This document shows, piece after piece, positions 8,387 to 16,062 of a stretch of 44,858 bases of DNA (position 1 is the stretch's first letter; each line of letters starts with the position of its first letter). The translations under genes and the position numbers were made by a program. Source of the DNA: Candidatus Obscuribacterales bacterium (GTDB lineage: Bacteria; Cyanobacteriota; Vampirovibrionia; Obscuribacterales; Obscuribacteraceae); assembly GCA_019752635.1 (NCBI GenBank), contig JAIELX010000039.1, forward strand, positions 1 through 44,858, in the 5' to 3' direction. Under the pieces are notes generated by a model. It was not told where the DNA came from, did not search any database, and saw only the letters and a program-made list of their open reading frames with translations.

Positions 8387-8575
8387 GTGCAATTCTTGTG
8401 GATGCTGATCTTCAGTGCTCAGCCCTGGACGCTCCTTCCCGCAGTCCTCGGTTGGTTCGGCAAGGATGCCGAAGACGCAGCGGAAACGTATGGCATTGGC
8501 GTCGCCATCGTGCTGGTCATCATCCTCGTGCTGGTGGTCATCTACCAACTCGGACTCTTGCTGACCGGCAGCTAA
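8387..8575 (+). CDS. small membrane protein, 62 aa
   Basis: Unrecognised. Two hydrophobic segments: residues 1-24 (ending before GWFGKDAEDAAE) and about 36-59, rich in Val, Ile and Leu. The acidic connector KDAEDAAETYG joins them, suggesting a helical hairpin in the membrane. The GTG at 8387 is chosen as start because AAAGGAG ends 5 nt upstream. It is the first gene of the GC-rich block and is followed by a hairpin, so it is probably its own transcription unit. Function cannot be assigned. Confidence 0.65.
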   Translation: MQFLWMLIFSAQPWTLLPAVLGWFGKDAEDAAETYGIGVAIVLVIILVLVVIYQLGLLLTGS

Positions 8576-8655
8576 TCGCCAACAAACCACGCACCACCTA
8601 AGGTGCCTATCGCCTTCGTTGCCGGGCGCGCGTCGTTGCGGCCGGTAATTGCTAT

Positions 8656-8685
8656 ACACCCGGGTTTCTGATGGAAACCGGGTCG
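8656..8685 (+). terminator. hairpin between the small membrane gene and treY
   Basis: ACCCGG-GTTT pairs with AAACCGGGT (one bulged G) around CTGATGG. It lies about 80 nt past the stop of the small membrane-protein gene and 40 nt before the treY-like start. TCGTTCG follows; no real T tract. Confidence 0.4.
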
Positions 8686-8726
8686 TTCGTGTTCGTTCAC
8701 CAACAATTCGTCCTTGGAGAAACTGC

Positions 8727-10670
8727 ATGAAGGCTACGTACCGTTTGCAAATTTCGAATTCGTTCACGTTTGGCAAGGCAGCCGACGTCGTGCGACGGCT
8801 ACTCAAACCGCTCGGCATCAGCCACGCGTACGTCTCACCTGCCTTGGAGTCGGTGGCGGGTAGTAACCACGGCTACGACGTTGTCAATCCGCACCAGATT
8901 TCGGTCGAACGAGGCGGCATCGAAGGCTACCGCGAGTTGGCCGGAGCCGGGCTGGCGGTGATCCAGGACATCGTGCCGAACCACGAGTTTCTGGGACCGC
9001 AGAACGCCCGTTGGTCCAACCTCGAGGACCGGGCAAGGCTGTTCGACATGCTGCCGGACGGCACTGTGCGCAAGTTCTTCTACTTCGACCTGTGCGCGCT
9101 GCGCATCGACGAGCCGGCAGTGTTCGACGACACGCACCGCTACATCATCGAATTGGTGAAGGAAGGGCTGATCCAGGGTATCCGCCTCGATTACATCAAC
9201 GGTCTCGAGGACCCCGCCGGCTACCTCGCGACGCTGCACGAAGCTACCGGCTTGGACACCATCTGGGTCGAGCGTATCCTCGGTCGGCACGACGTGCTGC
9301 CGTGGAAGTGCAAAGGCACCGTTGGCTACGAGTTCCTGCGCAGCGCCCACGAGGTGTTCATGCACCCTGACGGCGAGGATCCGCTCACAGCCCTGTACAC
9401 GGAGGTCACCGGCGAAACGCGCACCTTCCTCGAGATGGTGCGTGCCGCACGGCTGGAAGTGGTTCGGGCGAACTACGCGCACGAGTGCGGGCAGTTGCTT
9501 CGGTTGCAGCCCGACCTGACGCGAGACGACATCGAGACCGCACTTGCCGCGATGGAGCCGCGTACGTTCATCGTGCCCGGCACGGAAGTCACTGTTGAGG
9601 ACCGCGCAGCCATCAACAGCTGTGCCGGGCTGCCCGACGTCGTCCGTCGCATGGTGCTGCTGGAGGAGCCGGCGAACGCGCAGTTCGTCGTGCTGCTGCA
9701 ACAGGTTGCAGACTTCGTCGGTGGCACGTCGTACCTGAAGACGTACTACCGTCATCACCAGCTGATCGCACGAAACGAGATGGGCGTGGACGCTGGGGTC
9801 TGGTCGATCGACGTGAACGCTTTCCATGCGTTCAACACCCGTCAGCTGGCCACCTTCCCGGACAACATGAACACGCTGGAATCGCACGACACGTTCCTGA
9901 GTCGCGATGCTCGGGCGCGCATCGTTGCGCTCAGCCACATCCCGGACACGTGGCGAGAGAAGGTGTTGGAGTGGTACAAGCACAACTCGCAGCACCACAC
10001 CGGTAGCGGACCGGACAGCAACACCGAGTATCGCCTTTACCAGGCGCTGCTGGCGAGCTGGCCGATCTCGCTGGAGCGGTTCCTGTTCTACGTGCGAAAG
10101 TCCAACCGCGAAGCAACCATGCAGACCAGCTGGGGCAACCCGAACCAGGCATGGGAAGCCAGCGTCGAAGACTTCGTGCGAAAGCTCTATGCCGACGTGG
10201 CTTTCATCGCCTCGCTCGAGCAGTTCCTGACCGACCGCATCAACCCGCTCGGTGACTTCATCGCTACCGGACAGTTGCTGCTGCAGTTGACCTCTCCCGG
10301 TGTCGCCGACATCTATTACGGCGACGAAATGCGCCGCCTCTCCCTCATCGACCCCGACCAGCGTCGGGACATCGACTGGGACACGCACGTCGCAACGTTC
10401 GAACGTCTGCAAGCGACTGGCGTCCCCAACGCGGACGAATGGCGCATGTTCGTCATCATGCAGGCGCTCGCGCTTCGTGGTCGCCACGAGTCTGACTTCT
10501 CCACGGCTTATACGCCGGTGGAACGTGGAGCTGACGTGGTGTGCTACCAGCGAGGCGACAACGTGATGGTGGAAGTGCCGGTGCGTGACGGTGTCGTGAA
10601 ACAAGGTCCACCCGCCGGCTGGACGGACCTGCTGCCGTCGTTGCCGTTCGGCTTGTACGAACGGGTGTAA
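8727..10670 (+). CDS. treY: maltooligosyl-trehalose synthase-like (GH13, TreY)
   Basis: GH13 enzyme family that converts the reducing-end alpha-1,4 bond of maltodextrins to the alpha,alpha-1,1 bond, the step before TreZ releases trehalose. TreY features: N-terminal TYRLQ, LGISHAYVSP, GSNHGYDVVNP, DIVPNH, then the nucleophile motif GIRLDYINGL (Asp155), acid/base VERIL (Glu182), GTVGYEFL, and RNEMGVDAGVWS. The start at 8727 has GGAG 7 nt upstream. At 647 aa it is shorter than usual TreY proteins (about 700-900). The third catalytic motif is odd: around Asp388 it reads SHDTFLSRDARARI, whereas most TreY proteins have HDTKR followed by (S/G)ED; the Lys and Glu of that motif are replaced. The core fold is clear; whether it still makes maltooligosyl-trehalose is uncertain. 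TreZ is absent from the window. Confidence 0.8.
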   Translation: MKATYRLQISNSFTFGKAADVVRRLLKPLGISHAYVSPALESVAGSNHGYDVVNPHQISVERGGIEGYRELAGAGLAVIQDIVPNHEFLGPQNARWSNLEDRARLFDMLPDGTVRKFFYFDLCALRIDEPAVFDDTHRYIIELVKEGLIQGIRLDYINGLEDPAGYLATLHEATGLDTIWVERILGRHDVLPWKCKGTVGYEFLRSAHEVFMHPDGEDPLTALYTEVTGETRTFLEMVRAARLEVVRANYAHECGQLLRLQPDLTRDDIETALAAMEPRTFIVPGTEVTVEDRAAINSCAGLPDVVRRMVLLEEPANAQFVVLLQQVADFVGGTSYLKTYYRHHQLIARNEMGVDAGVWSIDVNAFHAFNTRQLATFPDNMNTLESHDTFLSRDARARIVALSHIPDTWREKVLEWYKHNSQHHTGSGPDSNTEYRLYQALLASWPISLERFLFYVRKSNREATMQTSWGNPNQAWEASVEDFVRKLYADVAFIASLEQFLTDRINPLGDFIATGQLLLQLTSPGVADIYYGDEMRRLSLIDPDQRRDIDWDTHVATFERLQATGVPNADEWRMFVIMQALALRGRHESDFSTAYTPVERGADVVCYQRGDNVMVEVPVRDGVVKQGPPAGWTDLLPSLPFGLYERV

Positions 10671-10770
10671 CTCGTCAACTCGTCTGAATCTGCTTCGGCA
10701 GATGTCCGCGAGATGGCGAGAAGCACTGGAATGCGCGAAAAACGGCGCGTTTAGCTAAACGCGTCAACAA

Positions 10771-10805
10771 GCGGGGCGAACTCGGCGAAAGCCTGTTCGC
10801 CCCGC
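10771..10805 (+). terminator. 11-bp GC hairpin after treY
   Basis: Arms GCGGGGCGAAC (10771-10781) and GTTCGCCCCGC (10795-10805). Located 100 nt past the stop; followed by GTTCC, without a T tract. Confidence 0.55.
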
Positions 10806-10855
10806 GTTCCTGTGCCTCGCCATCGAGCGGAGATTTGCTCCGACTCTGCGGGGAA

Positions 10856-10884
10856 AACCGAGCAGCTTCGTAAGCGGCTCGGTT
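10856..10884 (+). terminator. hairpin upstream of the beta-amylase gene
   Basis: Arms AACCGAGC (10856-10863) and GCTCGGTT (10877-10884), extended inside by GCTT/AAGC, followed by CTTACTCC. Terminator of the upstream unit or leader structure of the next. Confidence 0.45.
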
Positions 10885-10995
10885 CTTACTCCTAAAAGAC
10901 GACCACTGCTCATGGTCGCATTTCGAAACTTAGCGCGGCGATATTGCGCGTCCGACACAGCCACAGGGCGGTGCCGGAAAAGGAGGGCTGCTATT

Positions 10996-12402
10996 TTGAC
11001 TGACAAAGAAAAATTCGTTACTGTCAATGCCATGGCCCCGCTGGCAGTCGGAGCGGAGAAGCAGCAGACCAAAGACGAGTTCAAAAGGGACTGCGACGAA
11101 GGACAGAAGCTCGGACTCGACGGTGTTGCATTCGACAACTGGTGGGTTGATTTCAACCCTGAGGAAGATGTCTTCAACTTCGACTACGCCGACAGCATCA
11201 TGGACGTCTGCATCCCTCGCGGGATCGGCGGCGCACCGGTTCTCGGCTTCCACAGGTGCGGCGGCAATGTTGGTGACACTGTCACCAAGGATCTCCCGGC
11301 CTGGACTTGGAAGAAGGTCTACGAGAAGTTACAGGCGCTGCATGGCGTGGACAAATACACGCTGGACGCACTGAAGTTCGTCTCGGAACAAGGCAACCCC
11401 TCGAACGAGTATCTCTCGTACTGGGTCACCGACCTGGCACTGGAGTACTACGGCAAAGCGATGCGCAAATTCCAGGCGCACTTCGCCGACCGCAAACAAC
11501 ACTTCTGCGAGCTGAACATTTCGCTCGGTTCCGCGGGAGAGCGCCGCTTCCCTTCCTACAACGGTCACGACAAGGGGGCCGATTACCCGAGCCGTGGTGC
11601 CATGCAGTGGAACTCGCCGCTGGCTCGCAATGACCTGCGCCTGTGGGCCATCGTGAAGTACGGTACGAAGGAAGCGGCGGAATCGGCTTGGGGGCGCAAG
11701 CTCGACGACGACAAGATGCTCCCGAAGGACGTCGCGAAGTTCTTCCGCCGTCGCGAGCACATCCACACTCAGTGGGGTCGCGACCTCATGGAGTGGTACC
11801 GCCGGGTGCCCAACGAGCACACGCGCAAACTGCTCTCGGAAGGACTCACCGTGTTCGGTGCCGACGATGCGCCCTTCAGAGGCATCGACATTGGTGCGAA
11901 GGTGCCCGGCGTACACTGGCGTCTCGGGCGCCTGGAAGACGGCGAGGTGGAGTTAGGCGACCGGCTGGCCGAGATGGCAGCAGGTCTGATCATTCCGGGA
12001 ACCGACTGGTTCGACGACGAAGAAGGCCGCGGCTACCGCGAGCTGATCAAGGTCTTCAGCGCGCTGCAAGGCAAGGCGAACCGAGTGGTGATGCACTTCA
12101 CCTGCCTGGAGATGCCAGACGCCGACGGCAAGCCGTCCGTTCGTTCTCTGGCGCAGTCATTGGTCAAGTGGGTCGGTGCGGAAGCGAAGCGCCAGGGCGT
12201 TCCCATCAAGGGAGAGAACGCTCTGGGGTGGAACCTGCCGAACCGACGAGCCTGGGAACTGATGCGCGGAGCGCTGACATTGGCCGGGGGCGATTACCAG
12301 GGGCTGACTCTCCTGCGCCTCAGCGACTGCCTCGGAGGCGAGGTCGCCAAGGAGGAGTTCGCCAAGACGCTGCGGTGGGTGCGCGAAATGCGCACCAAGT
12401 AG
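10996..12402 (+). CDS. beta-amylase (GH14)
   Basis: Exo-acting hydrolase that releases beta-maltose from the non-reducing ends of alpha-1,4-glucans. The GH14 hallmark is exact: FHRCGGNVGD (residues 85-94), preceded by DGVAFDNWW (42-50), where plant and Bacillus enzymes have an aromatic-rich DxWW segment. Catalytic acid Glu182 lies in GSAGERRFPSYN and catalytic base Glu407 in KGENALGWN; LTLLRLSD near the end matches the family's substrate-binding strand. Start: TTG at 10996, 9 nt after AGGAGG. This gives 468 aa beginning near FVTVNAMAPL, the point where mature Bacillus enzymes begin. There is no signal peptide, so unlike the Bacillus enzymes it should act in the cytoplasm, on glycogen or maltodextrin. 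No starch-binding domain. It stands between TreY-like and GH57 genes and ends at a 12-bp hairpin. Confidence 0.9.
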   Translation: MTDKEKFVTVNAMAPLAVGAEKQQTKDEFKRDCDEGQKLGLDGVAFDNWWVDFNPEEDVFNFDYADSIMDVCIPRGIGGAPVLGFHRCGGNVGDTVTKDLPAWTWKKVYEKLQALHGVDKYTLDALKFVSEQGNPSNEYLSYWVTDLALEYYGKAMRKFQAHFADRKQHFCELNISLGSAGERRFPSYNGHDKGADYPSRGAMQWNSPLARNDLRLWAIVKYGTKEAAESAWGRKLDDDKMLPKDVAKFFRRREHIHTQWGRDLMEWYRRVPNEHTRKLLSEGLTVFGADDAPFRGIDIGAKVPGVHWRLGRLEDGEVELGDRLAEMAAGLIIPGTDWFDDEEGRGYRELIKVFSALQGKANRVVMHFTCLEMPDADGKPSVRSLAQSLVKWVGAEAKRQGVPIKGENALGWNLPNRRAWELMRGALTLAGGDYQGLTLLRLSDCLGGEVAKEEFAKTLRWVREMRTK

Positions 12403-12416
12403 CTCCAACAAGAACC

Positions 12417-12444
12417 GGGGCGGCACCGAATCCGGTGCCGCCCC
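12417..12444 (+). terminator. perfect 12-bp hairpin after the beta-amylase
   Basis: Arms GGGGCGGCACCG (12417-12428) and CGGTGCCGCCCC (12433-12444), loop AATC, 14 nt past the stop. Followed by CTTACT, so weak as a classical terminator but very stable. Confidence 0.6.
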
Positions 12445-12463
12445 CTTACTGCGGGGATGAATC

Positions 12464-12772
12464 ATGTCGATGAACATCAAACTGATGGACCCGGAAGACG
12501 ACCAAGAACACGACGTCTGCTTCCCGCCGGACTTCCAGATGCCCGGTTCCTACTTTCACGACTTCCGCAGGTACCTCGAAGACGAGAACGGCATCGGCTG
12601 GCTCGAGGGCAAAAGAGCGGAAGACTGCGTCGACCGCCTGTGGTCCGGTTTTCAGAAAGCGGCGGCGGAGATCCCCGGTAAAGACTGGTACTTCTCAGCC
12701 GGCTTCTTCCTGATGTTGCTCTGGAGTCACGCGCGATCCCACCCGGACGGCGTGTTCAGCACTTGCTACTAA
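12464..12772 (+). CDS. hypothetical protein, 102 aa
   Basis: Not recognised. Acidic, soluble-looking protein: an N-terminus MDPEDDQEHDVCFPPDF, a central segment with FHDFRRYLEDENGIGWLEG, and a hydrophobic/aromatic C-terminal part (DWYFSAGFFLMLLWSHARSH). Start ATG at 12464 with GGGGAT 6 nt upstream. The last 30 residues could be an amphipathic or membrane-associated helix. It lies 18 nt after the beta-amylase hairpin and 185 bp before the GH57 gene, same strand, but nothing ties it functionally to either. Confidence 0.6.
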   Translation: MSMNIKLMDPEDDQEHDVCFPPDFQMPGSYFHDFRRYLEDENGIGWLEGKRAEDCVDRLWSGFQKAAAEIPGKDWYFSAGFFLMLLWSHARSHPDGVFSTCY

Positions 12773-12886
12773 CCGCATGAGGCGAAGTCCCAACGCTGGC
12801 GATGCAAGTGCTTGTCGTTCGCATGACGCGACGAACCCAAAGAGGCTTGATGACGAAACGCAACAGCCGGCCTCAACAACCGGCAT

Positions 12887-12917
12887 AGCGGTGCTGCTCC
12901 ACGAGGGCATCACCGCT
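12887..12917 (+). terminator. 7-bp hairpin upstream of the GH57 gene
   Basis: AGCGGTG (12887-12893) pairs with CACCGCT (12911-12917). A smaller repeat, GCCGG/CCGGC, lies just upstream (12866-12884). No T tract. Confidence 0.35.
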
Positions 12918-12957
12918 GGTGTCACTACCAGTTCAGTTACCCTGCATGGAGCATCAC

Positions 12958-14805
12958 ATGAACAGCACGTCGAAGCGTGCGACTTGTTTTCACAGCCACA
13001 GCTACCAACCGCCGCGGGAATGTCCGTGGACAGGACTGGTCGAGATCCAACCGTCGGCCGCGCCGTACGCCAACTGGAACGCGCGCATCACCGACGAATG
13101 CTACGCCGCGAACGGACGTGCCCAACTGCAAGACAACAATGGCGTCGTCACCGCACTGGTCAATAACTACGCCTACATGAGCTTCAACGTTGGTCCGACG
13201 CTGCTGACCTGGCTCGCGGATAATTCACCGGAGACACTGCTGGCTATGGTCGAAGGTGACAAGGCGAGCCTGGCTCGCTGCGGCGGGCACGGAAACGCAA
13301 TCGCCCAGGTCTACAACCACATGATCATGCCCCTGGCGCATGACCGCGACAAGAAGACGCAAGTGCTCTGGGGCAAGGCAGTCTTCCATCACTACTTCGG
13401 TCGCGAACCGGAAGGCATGCACCTGGCTGAGACGGCGGTCAACACCGACACCCTGGAGGCGCTCGCCGCCGACGGCGTCAAGTTCACCATCCTGGCGCCC
13501 CGACAAGCCGGCCGCTTCCGCAAGATCGGCACCGACAAGTGGGAGAGCGGCGGAATCGATCCGACACGGGCCTACCGCTGCAACCTGCCCAGCGGCAAGA
13601 ACATCGCCGTGTTCTTCTACGACGGTCCGATCAGCCAGGCCGTCGCCTTCGAGCGCCTGCTCGACAACGGCGACAAGTTCTACGGTCGCGTCATGAGCGG
13701 TTTCAACGATCAGCGCACCCACAACCAGCTCATGCACCTGGCGGTCGACGGCGAAACGTTCGGGCACCACCACCGGTTCGGCGAAATGTGCCTGGCATGG
13801 GTGCTCAACAAGCTGCTGTCCAGTGACACCGCGGTCACCAACTACGGCGAGTTCCTCGCGAACAACCCCCCGGAATGGGAAGTGGAAGTGCGCGAAAACA
13901 CGTCGTGGAGCTGCGAGCACGGCGTAGAACGGTGGCGGTCCAACTGCGGTTGCAAGACCGGCAGCAAGCCCTGGACACAAGAGTGGCGCGGACCGCTGCG
14001 CAACAGTCTAAACGCCCTGCGCGCAAAGCTCGACGCGCTGTTCGACAGTCGCGGCAAGACGTTGTTCGCCGACCCGTGGACAGCGCGCAACGACTACATC
14101 GCGGTGGTCGTTGACCATGGACAAACGCCCGACTTCCTGCAACGCAACTGCCTGCCCGGTCTCAACCTGAATCAGCAGCAAGAAGCGATTCAGCTGCTGG
14201 AGATGCAACGACTCGGCATGCTCATGCTGACGAGCTGCGCCTGGTTCTTCGATGAACTCGGCGGCATCGAACCGGTGCAAAATCTGCTCTACGCGGCGCG
14301 TGCAATCGAGCTGGCGGCATCGTTCACAGCAGAAGACCTGGAAGCGGAACTGGTGCGCGGGCTGGAACAAGCCCCCAGCAACATGCCTGAATACAAGAAC
14401 GGGCGCGGCGTCTGGGAAAAGGCGGTTCGCCCGCAAGCCGTCTACAAGCAAATCCGCGCGCTTGCCGACAGCGCGTTGGACGACGTCGGAACCGTTACCC
14501 GCTTCACGCGGTTGATGCAAACGGCAGCCAAATGCGGGCAGACGTTCGACCGGCGCGCAGTGCAAATGCGCGTCCTAAACGCCTACGCCCGCATCAAGCA
14601 AGCTGGAACGGTCGCCGCAGAGCTGCACACAGCCTACCTCGCGCTCGCCGCAGAACTGAAACTGAGCGCTGAACTGCTCGGCTGGAAAAATGCCGGCATC
14701 TGCGACTCGTTCTCGACCGACCTCACCGGTCAACCCGTGCATCACTGCGCGGCCACTCGAAAGTCCGGCATGCGCCAACGCAGCCGTAAGCACTGGCGTT
14801 TCTAA
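12958..14805 (+). CDS. GH57 glycosidase with DUF3536 tail
   Basis: Member of the GH57 family, which acts on alpha-glucans (amylases, branching enzymes), of the type whose C-terminal part is DUF3536. N-terminal metal-free barrel motif FHSHSYQPPRE (His12, His14) matches the HxHxP motif. The predicted nucleophile is Glu158 in GMHLAETAVN, followed by FTILAPRQA, and the acid/base Asp264 lies in AVDGETFGHHH. These are the strings that define the DUF3536 group. At 615 aa it is shorter than many relatives (about 800). The start at 12958 has GGAG 6 nt upstream; longer readings exist but lack a site. No signal peptide, so cytoplasmic. Substrate unknown; the neighbours (beta-amylase, TreY) favour a storage glucan. 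An inverted repeat spans its stop codon. Confidence 0.85.
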   Translation: MNSTSKRATCFHSHSYQPPRECPWTGLVEIQPSAAPYANWNARITDECYAANGRAQLQDNNGVVTALVNNYAYMSFNVGPTLLTWLADNSPETLLAMVEGDKASLARCGGHGNAIAQVYNHMIMPLAHDRDKKTQVLWGKAVFHHYFGREPEGMHLAETAVNTDTLEALAADGVKFTILAPRQAGRFRKIGTDKWESGGIDPTRAYRCNLPSGKNIAVFFYDGPISQAVAFERLLDNGDKFYGRVMSGFNDQRTHNQLMHLAVDGETFGHHHRFGEMCLAWVLNKLLSSDTAVTNYGEFLANNPPEWEVEVRENTSWSCEHGVERWRSNCGCKTGSKPWTQEWRGPLRNSLNALRAKLDALFDSRGKTLFADPWTARNDYIAVVVDHGQTPDFLQRNCLPGLNLNQQQEAIQLLEMQRLGMLMLTSCAWFFDELGGIEPVQNLLYAARAIELAASFTAEDLEAELVRGLEQAPSNMPEYKNGRGVWEKAVRPQAVYKQIRALADSALDDVGTVTRFTRLMQTAAKCGQTFDRRAVQMRVLNAYARIKQAGTVAAELHTAYLALAAELKLSAELLGWKNAGICDSFSTDLTGQPVHHCAATRKSGMRQRSRKHWRF

Positions 14806-14811
14806 ACGCCA
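14794..14811 (+). terminator. inverted repeat across the GH57 stop codon
   Basis: TGGCGTTT (14794-14801) pairs with AAACGCCA (14804-14811); the TAA stop (14803-14805) falls at the loop and second arm. The structure would form only after the terminating ribosome leaves. No T tract follows. Confidence 0.4.
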
Positions 14812-14923
14812 CAGCAACCGCAACGCGTCACATCCCAAGCTACCTGTAGTCACCACTGCCGGTATCGAGGGATGGTTTTTCATTCACAACCACATCCACA
14901 AACACATGAACGGAGAATCATCC

Positions 14924-15358
14924 ATGACTCAGCCAATTCGTCGCTCTTGCGTCGCCCGTAAGGTCGCCGGTCTCGACCAGTACATCCCGATCGAGGACGC
15001 AGTCTCCTTCACCGGGGGCGAGATCATCGCCACCGGACTGTTCACCAGCGAGACCGTGAAGGATGGTCCGTCCGGCTCCCACGAGCGCACCATCTGCCTG
15101 CCCGTCGGCTGGGTCCGCGTCAGTATGACGCAGATCTGCGTGCTGCGTGAACTCAACGGCAGCCAGGAGTACGTCCCGACCTGCGAAGTTCCGGTGGTCG
15201 AGAAGGGCGAGACGCTCTTCATCGGACCCTTCAACGGGCAGCTCGAGAACCACGGCCCGTCCGGTTCTCATCGACGCACCGTCTGCCTGCCCGTCGTCAC
15301 GCCGACTCGCGTGGAGGCGGAGCAGGAGCTGCGGTACGGCTTGCCCGTCGCGGCCTAA
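14924..15358 (+). CDS. small protein with two 63-residue-offset repeats
   Basis: Unrecognised, 144 aa, soluble, no signal peptide. It is an internal duplication: residues 9-61 align with 72-124 without a gap at an offset of exactly 63. Shared positions include the starting Cys (9/72), Tyr-x-Pro (20-22/83-85), the Gly-Pro-Ser-Gly-Ser-His block (48-53/111-116), Arg-Thr (55-56/118-119) and Cys-Leu-Pro-Val (58-61/121-124). The paired Cys and His could bind metal or form disulfides. Start ATG at 14924 with GGAG 8 nt upstream. It sits in its own unit between hairpins at 14794 and 15375. Function unknown. Confidence 0.7.
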   Translation: MTQPIRRSCVARKVAGLDQYIPIEDAVSFTGGEIIATGLFTSETVKDGPSGSHERTICLPVGWVRVSMTQICVLRELNGSQEYVPTCEVPVVEKGETLFIGPFNGQLENHGPSGSHRRTVCLPVVTPTRVEAEQELRYGLPVAA

Positions 15359-15374
15359 GCAATTGATGTGACGG

Positions 15375-15409
15375 TACCGCGGGTCCCCACTGAATCGGGA
15401 CCCGCGGTA
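15375..15409 (+). terminator. perfect 13-bp hairpin
   Basis: Arms TACCGCGGGTCCC (15375-15387) and GGGACCCGCGGTA (15397-15409), 16 nt past the stop of the duplicated-repeat gene; followed by GCCGTCTTTAC. Likely terminator or 3'-end stabiliser. Confidence 0.6.
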
Positions 15410-15472
15410 GCCGTCTTTACTCCGACGCCCGCAAAAAGCAGCCATCGCCCGCACAGTCAAGAGGAAATCATA

Positions 15473-15691
15473 ATGCTGGTCAAACAGTATCTGATCGAGA
15501 CCCGCGCGTACCCAAACGCTGACCAGCTGGACGTTCTTCGCCGCTTCGGCGTCAACGTCGGCACCAAGACCAACCGCCGCTACTTTACGGCGCGGCTGAC
15601 CGACCACGATGCCGGCACACTGCGCAACCAGCACCGCGACTTCGTCAAGGCGGTCTCGGAAAACGTCGAAGGCACCCACTGCGACGCGTAA
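15473..15691 (+). CDS. hypothetical small protein, 72 aa
   Basis: Not recognised. Basic, soluble protein with segments DQLDVLRRFGVNVGTKTNRRYFTARL in the middle (two short strand-like pieces around a basic turn) and a helix-like DAGTLRNQHRDFVKAVSENV near the end, finishing with a Cys. Start ATG at 15473; GAGGAA lies 7 nt upstream, and the frame is open further out but without a site. Followed by the strongest hairpin of the block. Composition is like that of its GC-rich neighbours, which supports it being real. Confidence 0.6.
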   Translation: MLVKQYLIETRAYPNADQLDVLRRFGVNVGTKTNRRYFTARLTDHDAGTLRNQHRDFVKAVSENVEGTHCDA

Positions 15692-15736
15692 TCCCAAACG
15701 AGCTTAGCCCTGTCGGCGAATACCGATAGTGGCACT

Positions 15737-15772
15737 GGCGGTGCGCGACGACTAACAACGTCGCGCACCGCC
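15737..15772 (+). terminator. perfect 14-bp hairpin with T-rich tail
   Basis: Arms GGCGGTGCGCGACG (15737-15750) and CGTCGCGCACCGCC (15759-15772), loop ACTAACAA, then CGCTCGTTTTTC. Good candidate intrinsic terminator of the 72-aa gene. Confidence 0.75.
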
Positions 15773-15891
15773 CGCTCGTTTTTCAGCCCACCCCTACTAG
15801 ATGGTCGCGTAGATCCGAGCCGAACCCACAAAGCCATGGCAGTCGTTGTCTTTTGGACTTTTTCATTGTGACCGCGCCCTCTTGGTATTCA

Positions 15892-15938
15892 CGAATTCGT
15901 GTTGAAGATTTGCCAACATCGTAGCGAATTCGTGTTGA
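15892..15938. repeat. tandem 14-mer spaced 33 bp
   Basis: CGAATTCGTGTTGA occurs at 15892-15905 and 15925-15938, start to start 33 bp, close to three helical turns. Each copy begins with the palindrome CGAATTCG. Operator-like layout, but both lie in a convergent intergenic stretch, where a promoter is not expected. Confidence 0.4.
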
Positions 15939-16062
15939 TGTTTTTGGCGCGGCTATTTCGACCAAGTCAGAACTTACTACATAGCCTCGTATCACCAACA
16001 AGAATTAAAGGGACCAAGGCGAGCACGCTCTTTTCAGAGGTGCTCGCGCTAGCCCCAACGTT

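Larger units (their letters stand above)
10671..10995. other. intergenic stretch with two hairpins
   Basis: Between the treY-like and beta-amylase genes. No gene. Two inverted repeats are annotated separately; the last 20 bases carry the AGGAGG ribosome site of the next gene. Confidence 0.6.
15692..16062. other. convergent intergenic stretch with a tandem 14-mer
   Basis: Between the 72-aa gene (plus) and the minus-strand gene at 16063. Holds the 14-bp hairpin at 15737-15772 and two copies of CGAATTCGTGTTGA at 15892-15905 and 15925-15938. A minus-strand open frame across this stretch has no ribosome site and I do not call it. Confidence 0.5.

Noticed and set aside
11329..11916. Long antisense frames opposite the beta-amylase, treY-like, GH57 and fadJ genes
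   Set aside because: They arise from the GC-rich third positions of the real genes; their translations are Arg/His/Val-rich and carry no motif.
15783..16001. Minus-strand open frame of 72 codons over the tandem 14-mer
   Set aside because: No ribosome-binding site, composition unlike its neighbours; the repeated STRIR in its translation simply reflects the DNA repeat.
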